From an uncultured Planctomycetaceae bacterium (GTDB lineage Bacteria > Planctomycetota > Planctomycetia > Planctomycetales > Planctomycetaceae): a DNA stretch of 64,000 nucleotides. Positions 18,897-27,949 of this stretch are shown here, one piece after another (within the stretch, counting starts at the first letter, position 1; each line of letters starts with the position of its first letter). The DNA lies in contig CALFSX010000152.1 in assembly GCA_937916515.1 (NCBI GenBank), forward strand, positions 1 to 64,000, written 5' to 3'. The translations under genes were made by a program, and so were the position numbers. The notes beneath the pieces are model-generated. The model was given only the letters and a program-made list of their open reading frames with translations. It was not told the origin of the DNA and did no database searches.

Positions 18897-21149
18897 ATGC
18901 ATCACACCAACTTTCCGGGCCTTGCCGCCCTGGTTTTGACCTCAGCCTGCATCGCCAATCTCTCCCGAGCCGACGATGCTTCGCCGTCGTTCCGCAACGA
19001 TGTGATGGCGGTACTGTCTAAGTCCGGTTGCAATCAGGGAACGTGCCACGGCAACGCCAATGGAAAAGGCGGCCTGAAGTTGTCACTGCGGGGACAGAAC
19101 CCTGAAAGTGACTACATCACTCTTTCTCGAGAATCCGCCGCTCGGCGAGTCACGCCTTTAAGCCCCGCTGACAGCCTGCTGCTGCAAAAGCCCAGTATGC
19201 AGATACCCCACGAAGGCGGACGCCGATTTCCACCAGGATCTTCAGAATACAAAATCCTGCAGAACTGGATTGCCAACGGACTTCCCAAAGACGACGACAC
19301 ATCGGCAATTGTGGTTTCTTTAAAAGTGACGCCTTCTCAGAAAACGCTCCACTTTCCCGAGAACTCAGTGTCGCTGCTTGCCACCGCAACATTCAGCGAT
19401 GGCTCCACACGCGACGTAACATCACTGACGGTCTTCGGTTCATCCGCCACATTTGTTTCAATCACAGACACAGGCGTTGCGACGGCCGATCAACCGGGCC
19501 TCACCACCATTGTCGCAAGGTACCTGAATCAGCAGGTTCCTGTTCGCCTGGAATTTGTCCCCGAACGCCCTGACTTCGAATTCAAAACTCCCAAGGCCAC
19601 AAACTTCATTGATGAAGCCGTATTTGCTCAATTGAAGCGACTAAAAACGAATCCGGCTGACGTGTGCGATGACTCCACGTTTCTGCGGCGCGTCTACCTG
19701 GATCTCACCGGACTGCTGCCAACAATTGAACAAGCCAAAGCCTTTATCGAATCCCCCGAACCAAATAAACGCTCTAAGTTAATCGACACGCTGCTGGCGT
19801 CCGAAGAATTCAACGACTTTCAAACCCTGCGTTGGGCGGACCTGCTACGAGTTGAAGAAAAAACACTCGATGCAACGGGGGTCGAAGTATACCACAACTG
19901 GATTCGCACCAGCGTGGCAGAAGACAAGCCGCTAAATACCTTTGTGGCCGAACTGATCGCCGCGCGAGGCAGCACGTACAAGGTGCCACCCACAAATTTC
20001 TTTCGAGCACTCAGAACGCCCGAAGAACGCTCCGAAGCGGCCGCTCAGGTGTTTCTGGGAATCCGCCTGCAATGCGCCAAATGCCACAACCATCCCTTCG
20101 ATCGCTGGACGCAGGACGACTATTACGCATGGTCCAACTTCTTTGCACGCGTCGATTATGAAATCGTGGAAAACAAGCGACGAGACAAAAGTGACAAACA
20201 CGAATTCAGTGGCGAACAGATCGTAAAGATCAGTGAAAAAGGCGACGTTAAAAACCCAACCACAAATGAGATTGCTGGTTTAAGATTTTTGGGCTCCGGG
20301 AACGTTAACGCCCCAGAAGACAAAACTGGGGGAGATCCGTCGCCGGACCGTTTGGAACAACTGGCCACATGGATCAGCGATCCCGAAAACGATCGTTTTT
20401 CCACCACACAAGCCAATCGAATCTGGGCCCAGTTGATGGGGCAGGGAATCGTCGATCCCATCGACGACTTTCGCTCAACCAATCCTCCGTCCAATCCTGA
20501 ACTGCTGAACGCTCTTCGCGACGAATTCGTTAGCCACAACTTCAGCACGCGACACCTGATTCGTGTAATTATGAATTCCACAACGTACCAGTTGTCTTCG
20601 ACCCCAAATACAACAAACGCCCACAACAACGGCACGTTTGCCCGAACAGAATTAAGACGCCTGACCGCCGAACAAACTCTTGACGCCATCGCGCAGTTGC
20701 TAAACGTATCTGCGGAATTTGGCGGACACAAATCGGGAACAAAAGCCGTCCAGTTGAAGGGAGTTCGCAACGGAGGATTCCGCTACAGCAAGCCGGAAAT
20801 CGGCGACCAGTTTCTGACGCTGTTCGGCAAACCAGATCGTCTGCAAACCTGCGAATGCGAACGCACCAACGAAACCACATTAGCGCAGACGTTTGAGATG
20901 GTCAGTGGCGAACTCATCAGCCAACTGCTGGCCACGTCCGGCAACAGAATCGACCAGTGCCTTGCCACCGACCAAAGCGATACAGACACCATCAACCAAC
21001 TGTTCTGGGCTGCTCTAAGTCGATCTCCCAATGCTCAGGAAATCGACGCCCTTGTCAAACACGTTAACCAACAGGAAGACAAACGCGACGCCTTTGAAGA
21101 CATTGTGTGGACTCTGCTGAACTCCAACGAATTTTTGCTGAGACGCTAA
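18897..21149 (+). CDS. DUF1549/DUF1553 protein with Ig-like domain
   Basis: Predicted 750-residue secreted protein of the planctomycete DUF1549/DUF1553 group. Order: signal peptide (1-25); a cytochrome-like segment with SGCNQGTCHGNANGKGG, a CxxxxCH motif rather than CxxCH; a bacterial Ig-like domain (about 140-220); DUF1549 (about 230-400) containing CAKCHNHPFDRWTQDDYY; DUF1553 (about 490-740). The C terminus ends with the usual NSNEFLLRR. Role unknown; the family is linked to extracellular or periplasmic polymer metabolism by context in the literature. The DUF1501 gene follows 48 bases later and is almost certainly in the same operon. Confidence 0.9.
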   Translation: MHHTNFPGLAALVLTSACIANLSRADDASPSFRNDVMAVLSKSGCNQGTCHGNANGKGGLKLSLRGQNPESDYITLSRESAARRVTPLSPADSLLLQKPSMQIPHEGGRRFPPGSSEYKILQNWIANGLPKDDDTSAIVVSLKVTPSQKTLHFPENSVSLLATATFSDGSTRDVTSLTVFGSSATFVSITDTGVATADQPGLTTIVARYLNQQVPVRLEFVPERPDFEFKTPKATNFIDEAVFAQLKRLKTNPADVCDDSTFLRRVYLDLTGLLPTIEQAKAFIESPEPNKRSKLIDTLLASEEFNDFQTLRWADLLRVEEKTLDATGVEVYHNWIRTSVAEDKPLNTFVAELIAARGSTYKVPPTNFFRALRTPEERSEAAAQVFLGIRLQCAKCHNHPFDRWTQDDYYAWSNFFARVDYEIVENKRRDKSDKHEFSGEQIVKISEKGDVKNPTTNEIAGLRFLGSGNVNAPEDKTGGDPSPDRLEQLATWISDPENDRFSTTQANRIWAQLMGQGIVDPIDDFRSTNPPSNPELLNALRDEFVSHNFSTRHLIRVIMNSTTYQLSSTPNTTNAHNNGTFARTELRRLTAEQTLDAIAQLLNVSAEFGGHKSGTKAVQLKGVRNGGFRYSKPEIGDQFLTLFGKPDRLQTCECERTNETTLAQTFEMVSGELISQLLATSGNRIDQCLATDQSDTDTINQLFWAALSRSPNAQEIDALVKHVNQQEDKRDAFEDIVWTLLNSNEFLLRR

Positions 21150-21197
21150 CAACCTGCGACCGCCAAACCACTGTTACACAATCAAAGTGAACAAGCC

Positions 21198-22595
21198 ATG
21201 ATATTCAGTCAAAAACTAGCCGCAGCAGCCGCCATCAACAGGCGCGACATGCTTCGAATCGGCGGTCCGGGGATGCTCGGTCTGACACTGCCCAAACTGC
21301 TGCAGGCAGAGGACGCGCCGGTTGTCGCTCACGCCCCCAAACGCAAAGCTAAATCCGTCATCTTTCTATTCCAATGGGGTGGCCCCAGTCATGTCGACAC
21401 CTTCGACATGAAACTGAACGCGCCGGAAGAATATCGCACCAAGTACGCTCCCATTTCAACGTCCGTACCTGGCATGCACATTTGCGAACACCTTCCGGAA
21501 ACCGCGAAAGTGATGCACAAGATCGCTCAGATCCGCACCGTGCATCACACGATGAACAATCACAATAGCGCGGGATACACAGCTCTTACCGGCGTCCAAC
21601 CTGCAATTGACGACCAGCGTTTACGCGACTCCCTGGATCTGTTTCCGGCATTCGGTTCTGTCGTCGACAAGGTGGCCCCTAACACAAATCAGCTGCCAAC
21701 CTTTGTGTCGTTTCCTCACACAATTTCGGATGGTTCCACAACACCCGGTCAGCGAGCCAGCTTTCTTGGCAAAATCCACGATCCTCTGTTCATTCCGAAC
21801 GACCCCAACGACGCCAACTTTGAACTATCACAGCTTAGCCTTCCATCGGATGTGTCGCTGGGACGACTTGGCAATCGACGAGAACTTCAAAAAATCATCA
21901 ACAGCCAGGCACGGCAGCTTGATCAATCAGCGGCCGCTCAGGGACTGAACGCTTACTACGAAAAAGCGATCAGCATGCTGAATTCGAAGCAGGTTAGAGA
22001 CGCCTTCGACATTTCAAAAGAACCAACAGAACTGCGAGACGCTTACGGGCGCACCACGTACGGACAAGGCTGCCTGTTGGCTCGACGACTGGTGGAATCC
22101 GGAGTGAAGTTTGTCACGGTGTATTTTTCACGCAGCATCGGAGGACGCAGCAAAACCGAAGGCGGCTGGGACACTCACGGCTTCGATGATACTCGCATGT
22201 ACGAAATCCTGCCCGAATTTCACCTGCCGATCACCGACCATACTCTACCCGTTCTGCTGAACGACCTGGATACGCGAGGCATGCTGGATGAAACTCTGGT
22301 GATGTGGTTCGGTGAATTCGGACGCACACCAAAGATCAACAAAAGCATCAGTCGAGATCACTGGCCGAAGTGTTACACGGCATTGTTAGCGGGAGGCGGA
22401 ACAATTGGAGGATCTGTTTACGGCGAATCCGACAAATACGGCGCATTTCCAGACCGTGATCCCGTCACCACCGGCGACCTTGCCGCCACAATGTACCACG
22501 CCATGGGTATCGATCACTCCATTGAAGTCAAAGACAACTTCAACCGCCCACTACCAATTGCGAACGGTCGCCCTGTCACGGATATTTTTGCCTAA
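21198..22595 (+). CDS. DUF1501 domain-containing protein
   Basis: Predicted 465-residue DUF1501 protein (related to the alkaline-phosphatase/sulfatase fold). The N terminus has a twin-arginine-like signal (NRRDMLRIGGPGMLGLTLPKLL), suggesting Tat export. Typical motifs are FQWGGPSHVDTFDMK, HTMNNHNSAGYTALTG and MWFGEFGRTPK. It pairs with the preceding DUF1549 gene, the standard planctomycete arrangement. The stop codon TAA is the first triplet of the dispersed repeat at 22593-22720. The enzymatic activity is not established. Confidence 0.9.
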   Translation: MIFSQKLAAAAAINRRDMLRIGGPGMLGLTLPKLLQAEDAPVVAHAPKRKAKSVIFLFQWGGPSHVDTFDMKLNAPEEYRTKYAPISTSVPGMHICEHLPETAKVMHKIAQIRTVHHTMNNHNSAGYTALTGVQPAIDDQRLRDSLDLFPAFGSVVDKVAPNTNQLPTFVSFPHTISDGSTTPGQRASFLGKIHDPLFIPNDPNDANFELSQLSLPSDVSLGRLGNRRELQKIINSQARQLDQSAAAQGLNAYYEKAISMLNSKQVRDAFDISKEPTELRDAYGRTTYGQGCLLARRLVESGVKFVTVYFSRSIGGRSKTEGGWDTHGFDDTRMYEILPEFHLPITDHTLPVLLNDLDTRGMLDETLVMWFGEFGRTPKINKSISRDHWPKCYTALLAGGGTIGGSVYGESDKYGAFPDRDPVTTGDLAATMYHAMGIDHSIEVKDNFNRPLPIANGRPVTDIFA

Positions 22596-22720
22596 CAAGG
22601 GCTTCGCCTTTTACCAGGTGGCGTGGCATGCGGAAAGACGTAGAACGCTCGTATCGCCGAGCCGCTCCGTTGTCGCTACGAAACAAGATGGGCGCACCGT
22701 ACGCGCATCATTTTGAGTAA
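22593..22720 (+). repeat. Dispersed repeat family A, copy 1
   Basis: About 130 bases directly after the DUF1501 gene. The core at 22643-22680 matches the reverse complement of 42623-42660 at 36 of 38 positions. The left end TAACAAGGGCTTCGCC and the right end around CATCATTTTGAGTAAG also recur at 42569-42715; the right end recurs at 37636-37652. Confidence 0.8.
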
Positions 22721-22724
22721 GCCC

Positions 22725-22765
22725 CGAGCGAAGCTGTGCCTCAGACCATTCGAACTTACGCTCGG
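22725..22765 (-). repeat. Dispersed repeat family B, copy 1
   Basis: The reverse complement begins CCGAGCGTAAGTTCGAATGG and continues into CTGAGGCACAGCTTCG. It matches 24905-24942 with four differences in 37 bases. Each copy folds into two small hairpins. Confidence 0.75.
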
Positions 22766-22807
22766 ATAAATTGGCGCAACGTCGACAGGTTTCGTGATGC
22801 AAGAAGA

Positions 22808-24220
22808 CTATCGGTAGCTCAATGCTGGACCCGCTTCAGATTGTTGGTATTCAAGGATGACCGAATCGCCTCCAGTGCCAATCGTCAGCTGAAACTCGTC
22901 GACCACGTCGCCAAACGTAACTGTCAGGTCTTCGCTGAAAGCAGGCCCTTCCTTTGAAATTCTGGACAGATCATTGAACCCCGCCTGAGTCAGAGATTCC
23001 GGCCAACTCCCGTTCGCAGCTTTGTAATCAAGCATGAACGTGGCAGCATTAAGAACCTCTCGCTTTCTTTGACAGCGACACATTTCATAGGCGAAGCCGA
23101 TTCCGGGATCATTCAAACGGCTCCAAAAAATCAGGTCGTCTGTGGCATTTTGCTGGCTGAGCCACAGATTTGATTCGCGAGTAAACTGCGGCTTCACTCC
23201 CGTCAACGGCTGACCAGTGATGACCGCCCCCCCAAAGATTTCCGCCAGCTCAAGTTCGGCTTGATCAAACGAAAGATTGATATCTTCGCACACTCGATTC
23301 CAGTCAGCATGGGCAACAACCCAGCGACTGAGCAGGCGAGACGCGAGCCGTTCAACGTAGCTGGGTGAAGCAAAGGTTAAAACATCCAGAGGCATTGATC
23401 GAGAATGTACAGCATTGAAGCAACTCAATTTCCACAAGCGTTGCAATTCCAGTTGCTTGTGAAGTTCATGGTGAGAAACCACGGGTAACCTTTGCAGGAT
23501 CTGCTGACAGGATTCTGTTGACAGCTGACCTTCAGCAAGCAGCTCAGCACAATCAGTCAACAGGTCCGTCTCGATTTCTGTTGCAAACAAACTGCCGAGC
23601 CCCGCCCCTTGCCTCAATACAAATTCCTGCACGGAAATCAAAGCGTCAATTCGCAGCATAGCTTCATCGGTATTGCCTTGCTTAACATGGTGCAACCACT
23701 GAGCCTTCAACGCTGCTGGTAACAATTGTTCCATTCCGATAATCACGTTCGACATCAGATCCATATCAGGACCGAAGAACGAGTTGAAATATGGCAACTG
23801 ATCAGGTATCGGATCAAACGTCAAAACGCCGTTGTTGTCTTTCAACAGTTCAATGAAGTCTTCAAGTTGCCGTTCCTGCTCTACTGACAACGTGATGCCC
23901 ACATCCGTCGCGCCCCGATTAAATCGGGGCAACGCTCCCTGAAGGCTTTGAAACGCACTCACAACTGCCGCAGGATCCAGAGTGGCACCTTCTGGCACCC
24001 CATCCAGCAGGCAGCGATTGGCTTGGAAGGAATAATCCACATAGCCACTGGCATGGACGGGTTCCGTCAGAAAAGTGGTTTCCCTCGAAATACGAATCGG
24101 CAAGGGGCCGCGCCACAGAATCCAGGCCGGATACAACCAGGGAACGACAAAGCCGAAACAGATCCACAAAATTAGCTTCTTTCGACGGGTCAGATTTCGA
24201 AACAGCAACCGTAGCTTCAT
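22808..24220 (-). CDS. Hypothetical membrane-anchored protein
   Basis: Predicted 470-residue protein of unknown function. The N terminus is strongly basic (RLLFRNLTRRKKL) followed by one transmembrane helix at about residues 15-35, so the rest is probably periplasmic. The body is rich in Leu, Gln and Glu and looks helical. The C-terminal part around MCRCQRKREVLNAATFMLDY followed by NGSWPESL resembles segments seen in other planctomycete proteins of unknown role. No catalytic motif was recognised. It stands alone between two repeat-rich intergenic regions. Confidence 0.65.
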   Translation of the reverse strand: MKLRLLFRNLTRRKKLILWICFGFVVPWLYPAWILWRGPLPIRISRETTFLTEPVHASGYVDYSFQANRCLLDGVPEGATLDPAAVVSAFQSLQGALPRFNRGATDVGITLSVEQERQLEDFIELLKDNNGVLTFDPIPDQLPYFNSFFGPDMDLMSNVIIGMEQLLPAALKAQWLHHVKQGNTDEAMLRIDALISVQEFVLRQGAGLGSLFATEIETDLLTDCAELLAEGQLSTESCQQILQRLPVVSHHELHKQLELQRLWKLSCFNAVHSRSMPLDVLTFASPSYVERLASRLLSRWVVAHADWNRVCEDINLSFDQAELELAEIFGGAVITGQPLTGVKPQFTRESNLWLSQQNATDDLIFWSRLNDPGIGFAYEMCRCQRKREVLNAATFMLDYKAANGSWPESLTQAGFNDLSRISKEGPAFSEDLTVTFGDVVDEFQLTIGTGGDSVILEYQQSEAGPALSYR

Positions 24221-24366
24221 GGCAGGGATTCGTTCGATCGAGCTGAATTTTCAGAATGTTGTTCGGTGACTGGAAGACTCTGTGAGCGAAGGCTGCTATC
24301 CTGGCAACAAACGCAATCAATACTCAACACATCTTAAACCCAACTCGTGCAATTCGGAGTCATTTC

Positions 24367-24834
24367 TTGTCCTCGCCAATCCTGAATGTTGTCCTTTATC
24401 AGCCGGAAATTCCTCAGAACACAGGAAACATCGGACGAACGTGTGTCGCGATCGGTGCCAAGCTATGGCTGATCCGGCCGCTCGGCTACAAACTGGATGA
24501 TCGTTATCTTAAGCGAGCTGGCATGGACTATTGGCAGCACCTGGATTGGGAAGCTGTCGATAGCTGGAACGAAGTTCAACAGCGACTTCCCGATTCAACC
24601 GTTTGGTATTTAACAAAGACGGCGACTCGCCTTGTTTGGGAAGCGGAGTTTTCCAAAGGCGACATTCTGCTGTTTGGCAGCGAATCTCGAGGCCTGCCGG
24701 CGTCGATTCTGAACGAACTTCCGCCCAACAAACTGAAGCTGCCCATGACAGACCTTGTTCGCAGCCTGAACCTGGCCAGCACCATGAACACAGTTGCGTA
24801 TGAAGCCGTAAGACAGTTTGGCGGAATCGACTGA
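24367..24834 (+). CDS. trmL: tRNA (cytidine(34)-2'-O)-methyltransferase TrmL
   Basis: Predicted 155-residue SPOUT-class methyltransferase that methylates the 2'-OH of the wobble base 34 in tRNA-Leu isoacceptors using S-adenosylmethionine. The motifs [20 protein letters not shown] (start), [10 protein letters not shown] (middle) and [17 protein letters not shown] (C-terminal knot) define the family, and the length is normal. The start is TTG, with GGAG 7 bases upstream; no ATG fits. TrmH-family 2'-O-methyltransferases are the alternative, but the short length and motif order favour TrmL. Confidence 0.9.
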   Translation: MSSPILNVVLYQPEIPQNTGNIGRTCVAIGAKLWLIRPLGYKLDDRYLKRAGMDYWQHLDWEAVDSWNEVQQRLPDSTVWYLTKTATRLVWEAEFSKGDILLFGSESRGLPASILNELPPNKLKLPMTDLVRSLNLASTMNTVAYEAVRQFGGID

Positions 24835-24904
24835 ACTTACCTACGCTTATTGAGGTGAAGATGTTTCAGCTGAGTCAAGTTTTCTGAGCGACGTAGTCGC
24901 GTTT

Positions 24905-24942
24905 CCGAGCGTTAGCTCGAATGGCCTGAGGCACAGCCTCGT
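24905..24942 (+). repeat. Dispersed repeat family B, copy 2
   Basis: Begins CCGAGCGTTAGCTCGAATGG and continues CCTGAGGCACAGCCTCG. It contains two adjacent hairpins (CGAGC..GCTCG and GAGGC-ACA-GCCTC) and is inverted relative to the copy at 22725-22765. It lies between trmL and the metallohydrolase gene. Confidence 0.75.
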
Positions 24943-25049
24943 TAGACGACCGAACACGAAATCTTAACACTGCAGGGACATCGTCTGCCAACATCGGTAT
25001 GCTTAAAAAGATCCCACCTTGTCCGCCTCAAAAAAACGGAGTCCCACCA

Positions 25050-27560
25050 GTGAAGAGCTTATTGCGCACAGCAACTTTCGCGTTGGCTATTGCCGCGTGC
25101 CTTTCCAGCCATGTCAGTGCTCAGCAACTGACCGAATCCAACTACGACCAACTGGTTCCCGCCGGCAAAGAAGTGGATGCCATTTACGGCGACTACGCTA
25201 TTCACAACAAAGCGGCCACCGCGATTGTCGCGTTCCCGACGGCAACTCGTAACGCCAACATGACCGTGCGAAATATCGGCGGATGCCTGATTGACCTTGC
25301 TGCAAGCTCCCACGAAAGCGATCAGCTAAGTTCGTTCTTTCCGGGACGACGCAAGTTTGTGTTTACGGACGGAAAGATTGAAGACCAGACCATCACCGTC
25401 ACAGCGGCTGGCACCGATAAAACGCCCAACTGCGTGGTAACGTATGCATTCGCTTCTGACCTGCCAGTGATTGAAGTCACTTCAACCTGGACGAACACAA
25501 CAAAGCAGGACTGGACTCTGCCGCTGGAAGACGACCTGCGAGCCGATGGTGGCAAAGAAGACATGATCAAGTCACCCAATGGAACTCACGACTTGTTCTA
25601 CTTTCACGACATCTATTGGCAACAGGCCTACGGCTTTCTGGCACCTGGTTACAAAATACGCAGCAACAGCAATTCGCGAGAATGCGTACTGAACTACGAA
25701 TCCGCTGACGGCAAATCTCCAATCTTGAAGCCCGGAGATTCATTCACACTGCAACGACAGATTATCGTTGGCAAAGATCTGCCTTCCGTTCTGGCGACCG
25801 CTGACCGTTTGACGGGCGTTGAATTGCAGGATGTTAAACTCAGAATCAGCGACGCAAACAACACGTCCATTGCGAGTGCGCGAATTGAGATCAATTCAGA
25901 CGGCGGATCACGTGGAACATCCATCACCAACAAGGATGGCTCCGTAAAAGCCGAACTTCCGATCGGTCAATACACGATCAATGCAACTGTTGCCGGAACT
26001 GCCCTGCTGCCCAAAGACGCGGTGCGAATCAGCATTGTCGCCGGGTCAAACGTAATCGATTTTGCAAGCGGCGACTACTCGGCAGGCACAGTGTCAGCCA
26101 ATGTCACCGACGGCGACGGCCAGCCAATTCCCGCCAAGGTTGAATTCATCGGCAGCGGCAAAACGGCCAGCCCGAATTGGGGACCGGAAACTGCAGAACA
26201 CTTCGTTAAGAACCTCGCCTACACAGCGAACGGCAAATTCGAAACACCACTTGCTGCGGGCACTTACGACATCATCATCAGCCACGGCCCTGAATACGAC
26301 GCGGTGTTCACCAAGCTGAATGTCGAAGCTGGCAAGACGGCTGAACTGAAAGCATCGCTGAAGCATTCGGTGCAAACGCCAGGCTGGGTGAGCTCCGATT
26401 TCCACAGCCACAGTTCGCCATCCGGCGACAACACGGGCAGCCAAAAAGGACGAGTTCTGAACCTTGCGGCGGAGAACGTTGAGTTCGCTCCGTGCACAGA
26501 ACACAACCGAGTCAGCACGTACGATGGCCATATCGCGGAACTCGGCCTGAAGCCGTTTCTGGCAACAGTCTCCGGAATGGAACTCACCGGTTCGCCACTG
26601 CTGTTGAATCATCAGAACGTGTTTCCAATGAAGCACACACCTCGAACTCAGGACGGTGGCGGCCCGGTCACAGACGGCAGCCCGGAAACTCAAATCGAAC
26701 GAATTTCGCTTTGGGACGATCGCAGCGAAAAACTGATCCAACAGAATCACCCAGACCTGGGCTGGCTGTTCTATGACAAAAACGGCGACGGCGAACCAGA
26801 CGAAGGCTATTCACGTTCGTTCGGTTTAATGGACGTCATGGAAATTCACCCGATTGATCGAATCCTGAAGCTGTCGCAATTTGACGATCGAGCTGGCAAG
26901 CCTTTTGGTAACAACCGCATGCTGAACTGGCTGCAGCTTCTGAATCAGGGCTTTCGAATCTACGGAGTTGTTAACACAGACGCACATTACAATTTTCATG
27001 GTAGCGGATGGCTGCGGAACTGGATCCAATCCAGCACTGATGAACCCGCGAAAATCGATTTCATGGAAATGGTCCACGCATCAGAACAGGGTCGCCTGAT
27101 CATGTCGAACGGGCCATACCTGGAATCCACTTTTACAGCATCAGACAGCAAAGCAAGCGTGGTCAGCGGCCAGGATCTGCTGGCGAAGTCTGGCAAGGTC
27201 GATATTCATGTTCGTGTTCAATGTGCCAACTGGCTGGATGTCGATACCGTGTTTGTGATGGTGAACGGCAAGATCTCTGATGAGCTGCGATTTACGCGAA
27301 CTGACAACCCAGAGATGTTTTCGAATGACGTTGTCAAGTTCGACCAGCAGCTTAGCGTCACTCTCACCGAAGACAGCCACTTGATTGTGGTCACCGGACA
27401 CCAAACCACGCCGCTGGGCGACGTCGCTGGACCGCAGGGTAGCCAACTGCCCGCAGCCTTGACCAATCCGGTCTTCGTCGACATCGACGACAACGGATTT
27501 CAATCCAACAAAGACACTTTGGGATTCCCGCTGCCGGTGAAATTCGTGGCCCCAAAGTAG
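25050..27560 (+). CDS. CehA/McbA-like secreted metallohydrolase
   Basis: Predicted 836-residue secreted protein. The GTG at 25050 with GGAG 8 bases upstream opens a clean signal peptide (LLRTATFALAIAACLSSHVSA); an ATG at 24999 would add 17 residues. The middle contains Ig/carboxypeptidase-regulatory-like repeats (about 270-440). The C-terminal half is a PHP-like metallohydrolase with SDFHSHSSPSGDN, APCTEHNRVSTYDGH and VVNTDAHYNFHGSGW as the metal-ligand motifs, as in CehA/McbA hydrolases. The substrate is unknown. No operon partner is adjacent. Confidence 0.83.
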   Translation: MKSLLRTATFALAIAACLSSHVSAQQLTESNYDQLVPAGKEVDAIYGDYAIHNKAATAIVAFPTATRNANMTVRNIGGCLIDLAASSHESDQLSSFFPGRRKFVFTDGKIEDQTITVTAAGTDKTPNCVVTYAFASDLPVIEVTSTWTNTTKQDWTLPLEDDLRADGGKEDMIKSPNGTHDLFYFHDIYWQQAYGFLAPGYKIRSNSNSRECVLNYESADGKSPILKPGDSFTLQRQIIVGKDLPSVLATADRLTGVELQDVKLRISDANNTSIASARIEINSDGGSRGTSITNKDGSVKAELPIGQYTINATVAGTALLPKDAVRISIVAGSNVIDFASGDYSAGTVSANVTDGDGQPIPAKVEFIGSGKTASPNWGPETAEHFVKNLAYTANGKFETPLAAGTYDIIISHGPEYDAVFTKLNVEAGKTAELKASLKHSVQTPGWVSSDFHSHSSPSGDNTGSQKGRVLNLAAENVEFAPCTEHNRVSTYDGHIAELGLKPFLATVSGMELTGSPLLLNHQNVFPMKHTPRTQDGGGPVTDGSPETQIERISLWDDRSEKLIQQNHPDLGWLFYDKNGDGEPDEGYSRSFGLMDVMEIHPIDRILKLSQFDDRAGKPFGNNRMLNWLQLLNQGFRIYGVVNTDAHYNFHGSGWLRNWIQSSTDEPAKIDFMEMVHASEQGRLIMSNGPYLESTFTASDSKASVVSGQDLLAKSGKVDIHVRVQCANWLDVDTVFVMVNGKISDELRFTRTDNPEMFSNDVVKFDQQLSVTLTEDSHLIVVTGHQTTPLGDVAGPQGSQLPAALTNPVFVDIDDNGFQSNKDTLGFPLPVKFVAPK

Positions 27561-27949
27561 TTCCCGAACGCTTCCGGAGGCAAAAAATCAGTTGCGGGTT
27601 CGCCTGAGAACTGTTTTACAAGGGAATCCCAGCCCTTAGCAAAACCAGTGAATCTGCGAGCAACAACGCTGTAAGCTTCATCGAAACCGCCTTGTGATTC
27701 ACGGTTCAGGCGGTTCAAAGTGGAGCGTCGCGAGCCTATGGGTTGCGGAATCTCACTTTAGCAGCCTCTTCCTTCGTCAGAAACGCTGGTTTTTCAAAAA
27801 GCGGGCCAACTGACTTCGGAATTGCGATCGGAACAGTACAATCTTCTACCGCTACCTGCCGGACGTTGGTGACACCAACGTCCGGTTTCTTTTTGTGTTC
27901 AGAACAGCGGCAACAGGAAATTCCTGGCCGCACTGTGCGAGAAAAACCT
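27561..27949. other. purA leader / intergenic region
   Basis: About 390 bases between the metallohydrolase and purA. The one clear structure is the terminator-like hairpin at 27859-27894. I looked for a tRNA, SRP RNA, tmRNA or RNase P RNA and recognised none. Confidence 0.5.
27859..27894 (+). terminator. Strong intrinsic terminator upstream of purA
   Basis: A perfect palindrome of 13-bp arms (CCGGACGTTGGTG and its complement, with a single central base) is followed by TTTCTTTTT. It lies 56 bases before the purA start and about 300 bases after the preceding stop. It may end the upstream transcript, end a small RNA, or act as an attenuator in the purA leader. Confidence 0.85.

Noticed and set aside
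18545-19021. 158-codon frame upstream of the DUF1549 gene
   Set aside because: It overlaps the DUF1549 start in another frame and has no domain; the signal-peptide frame is clearly the real gene.
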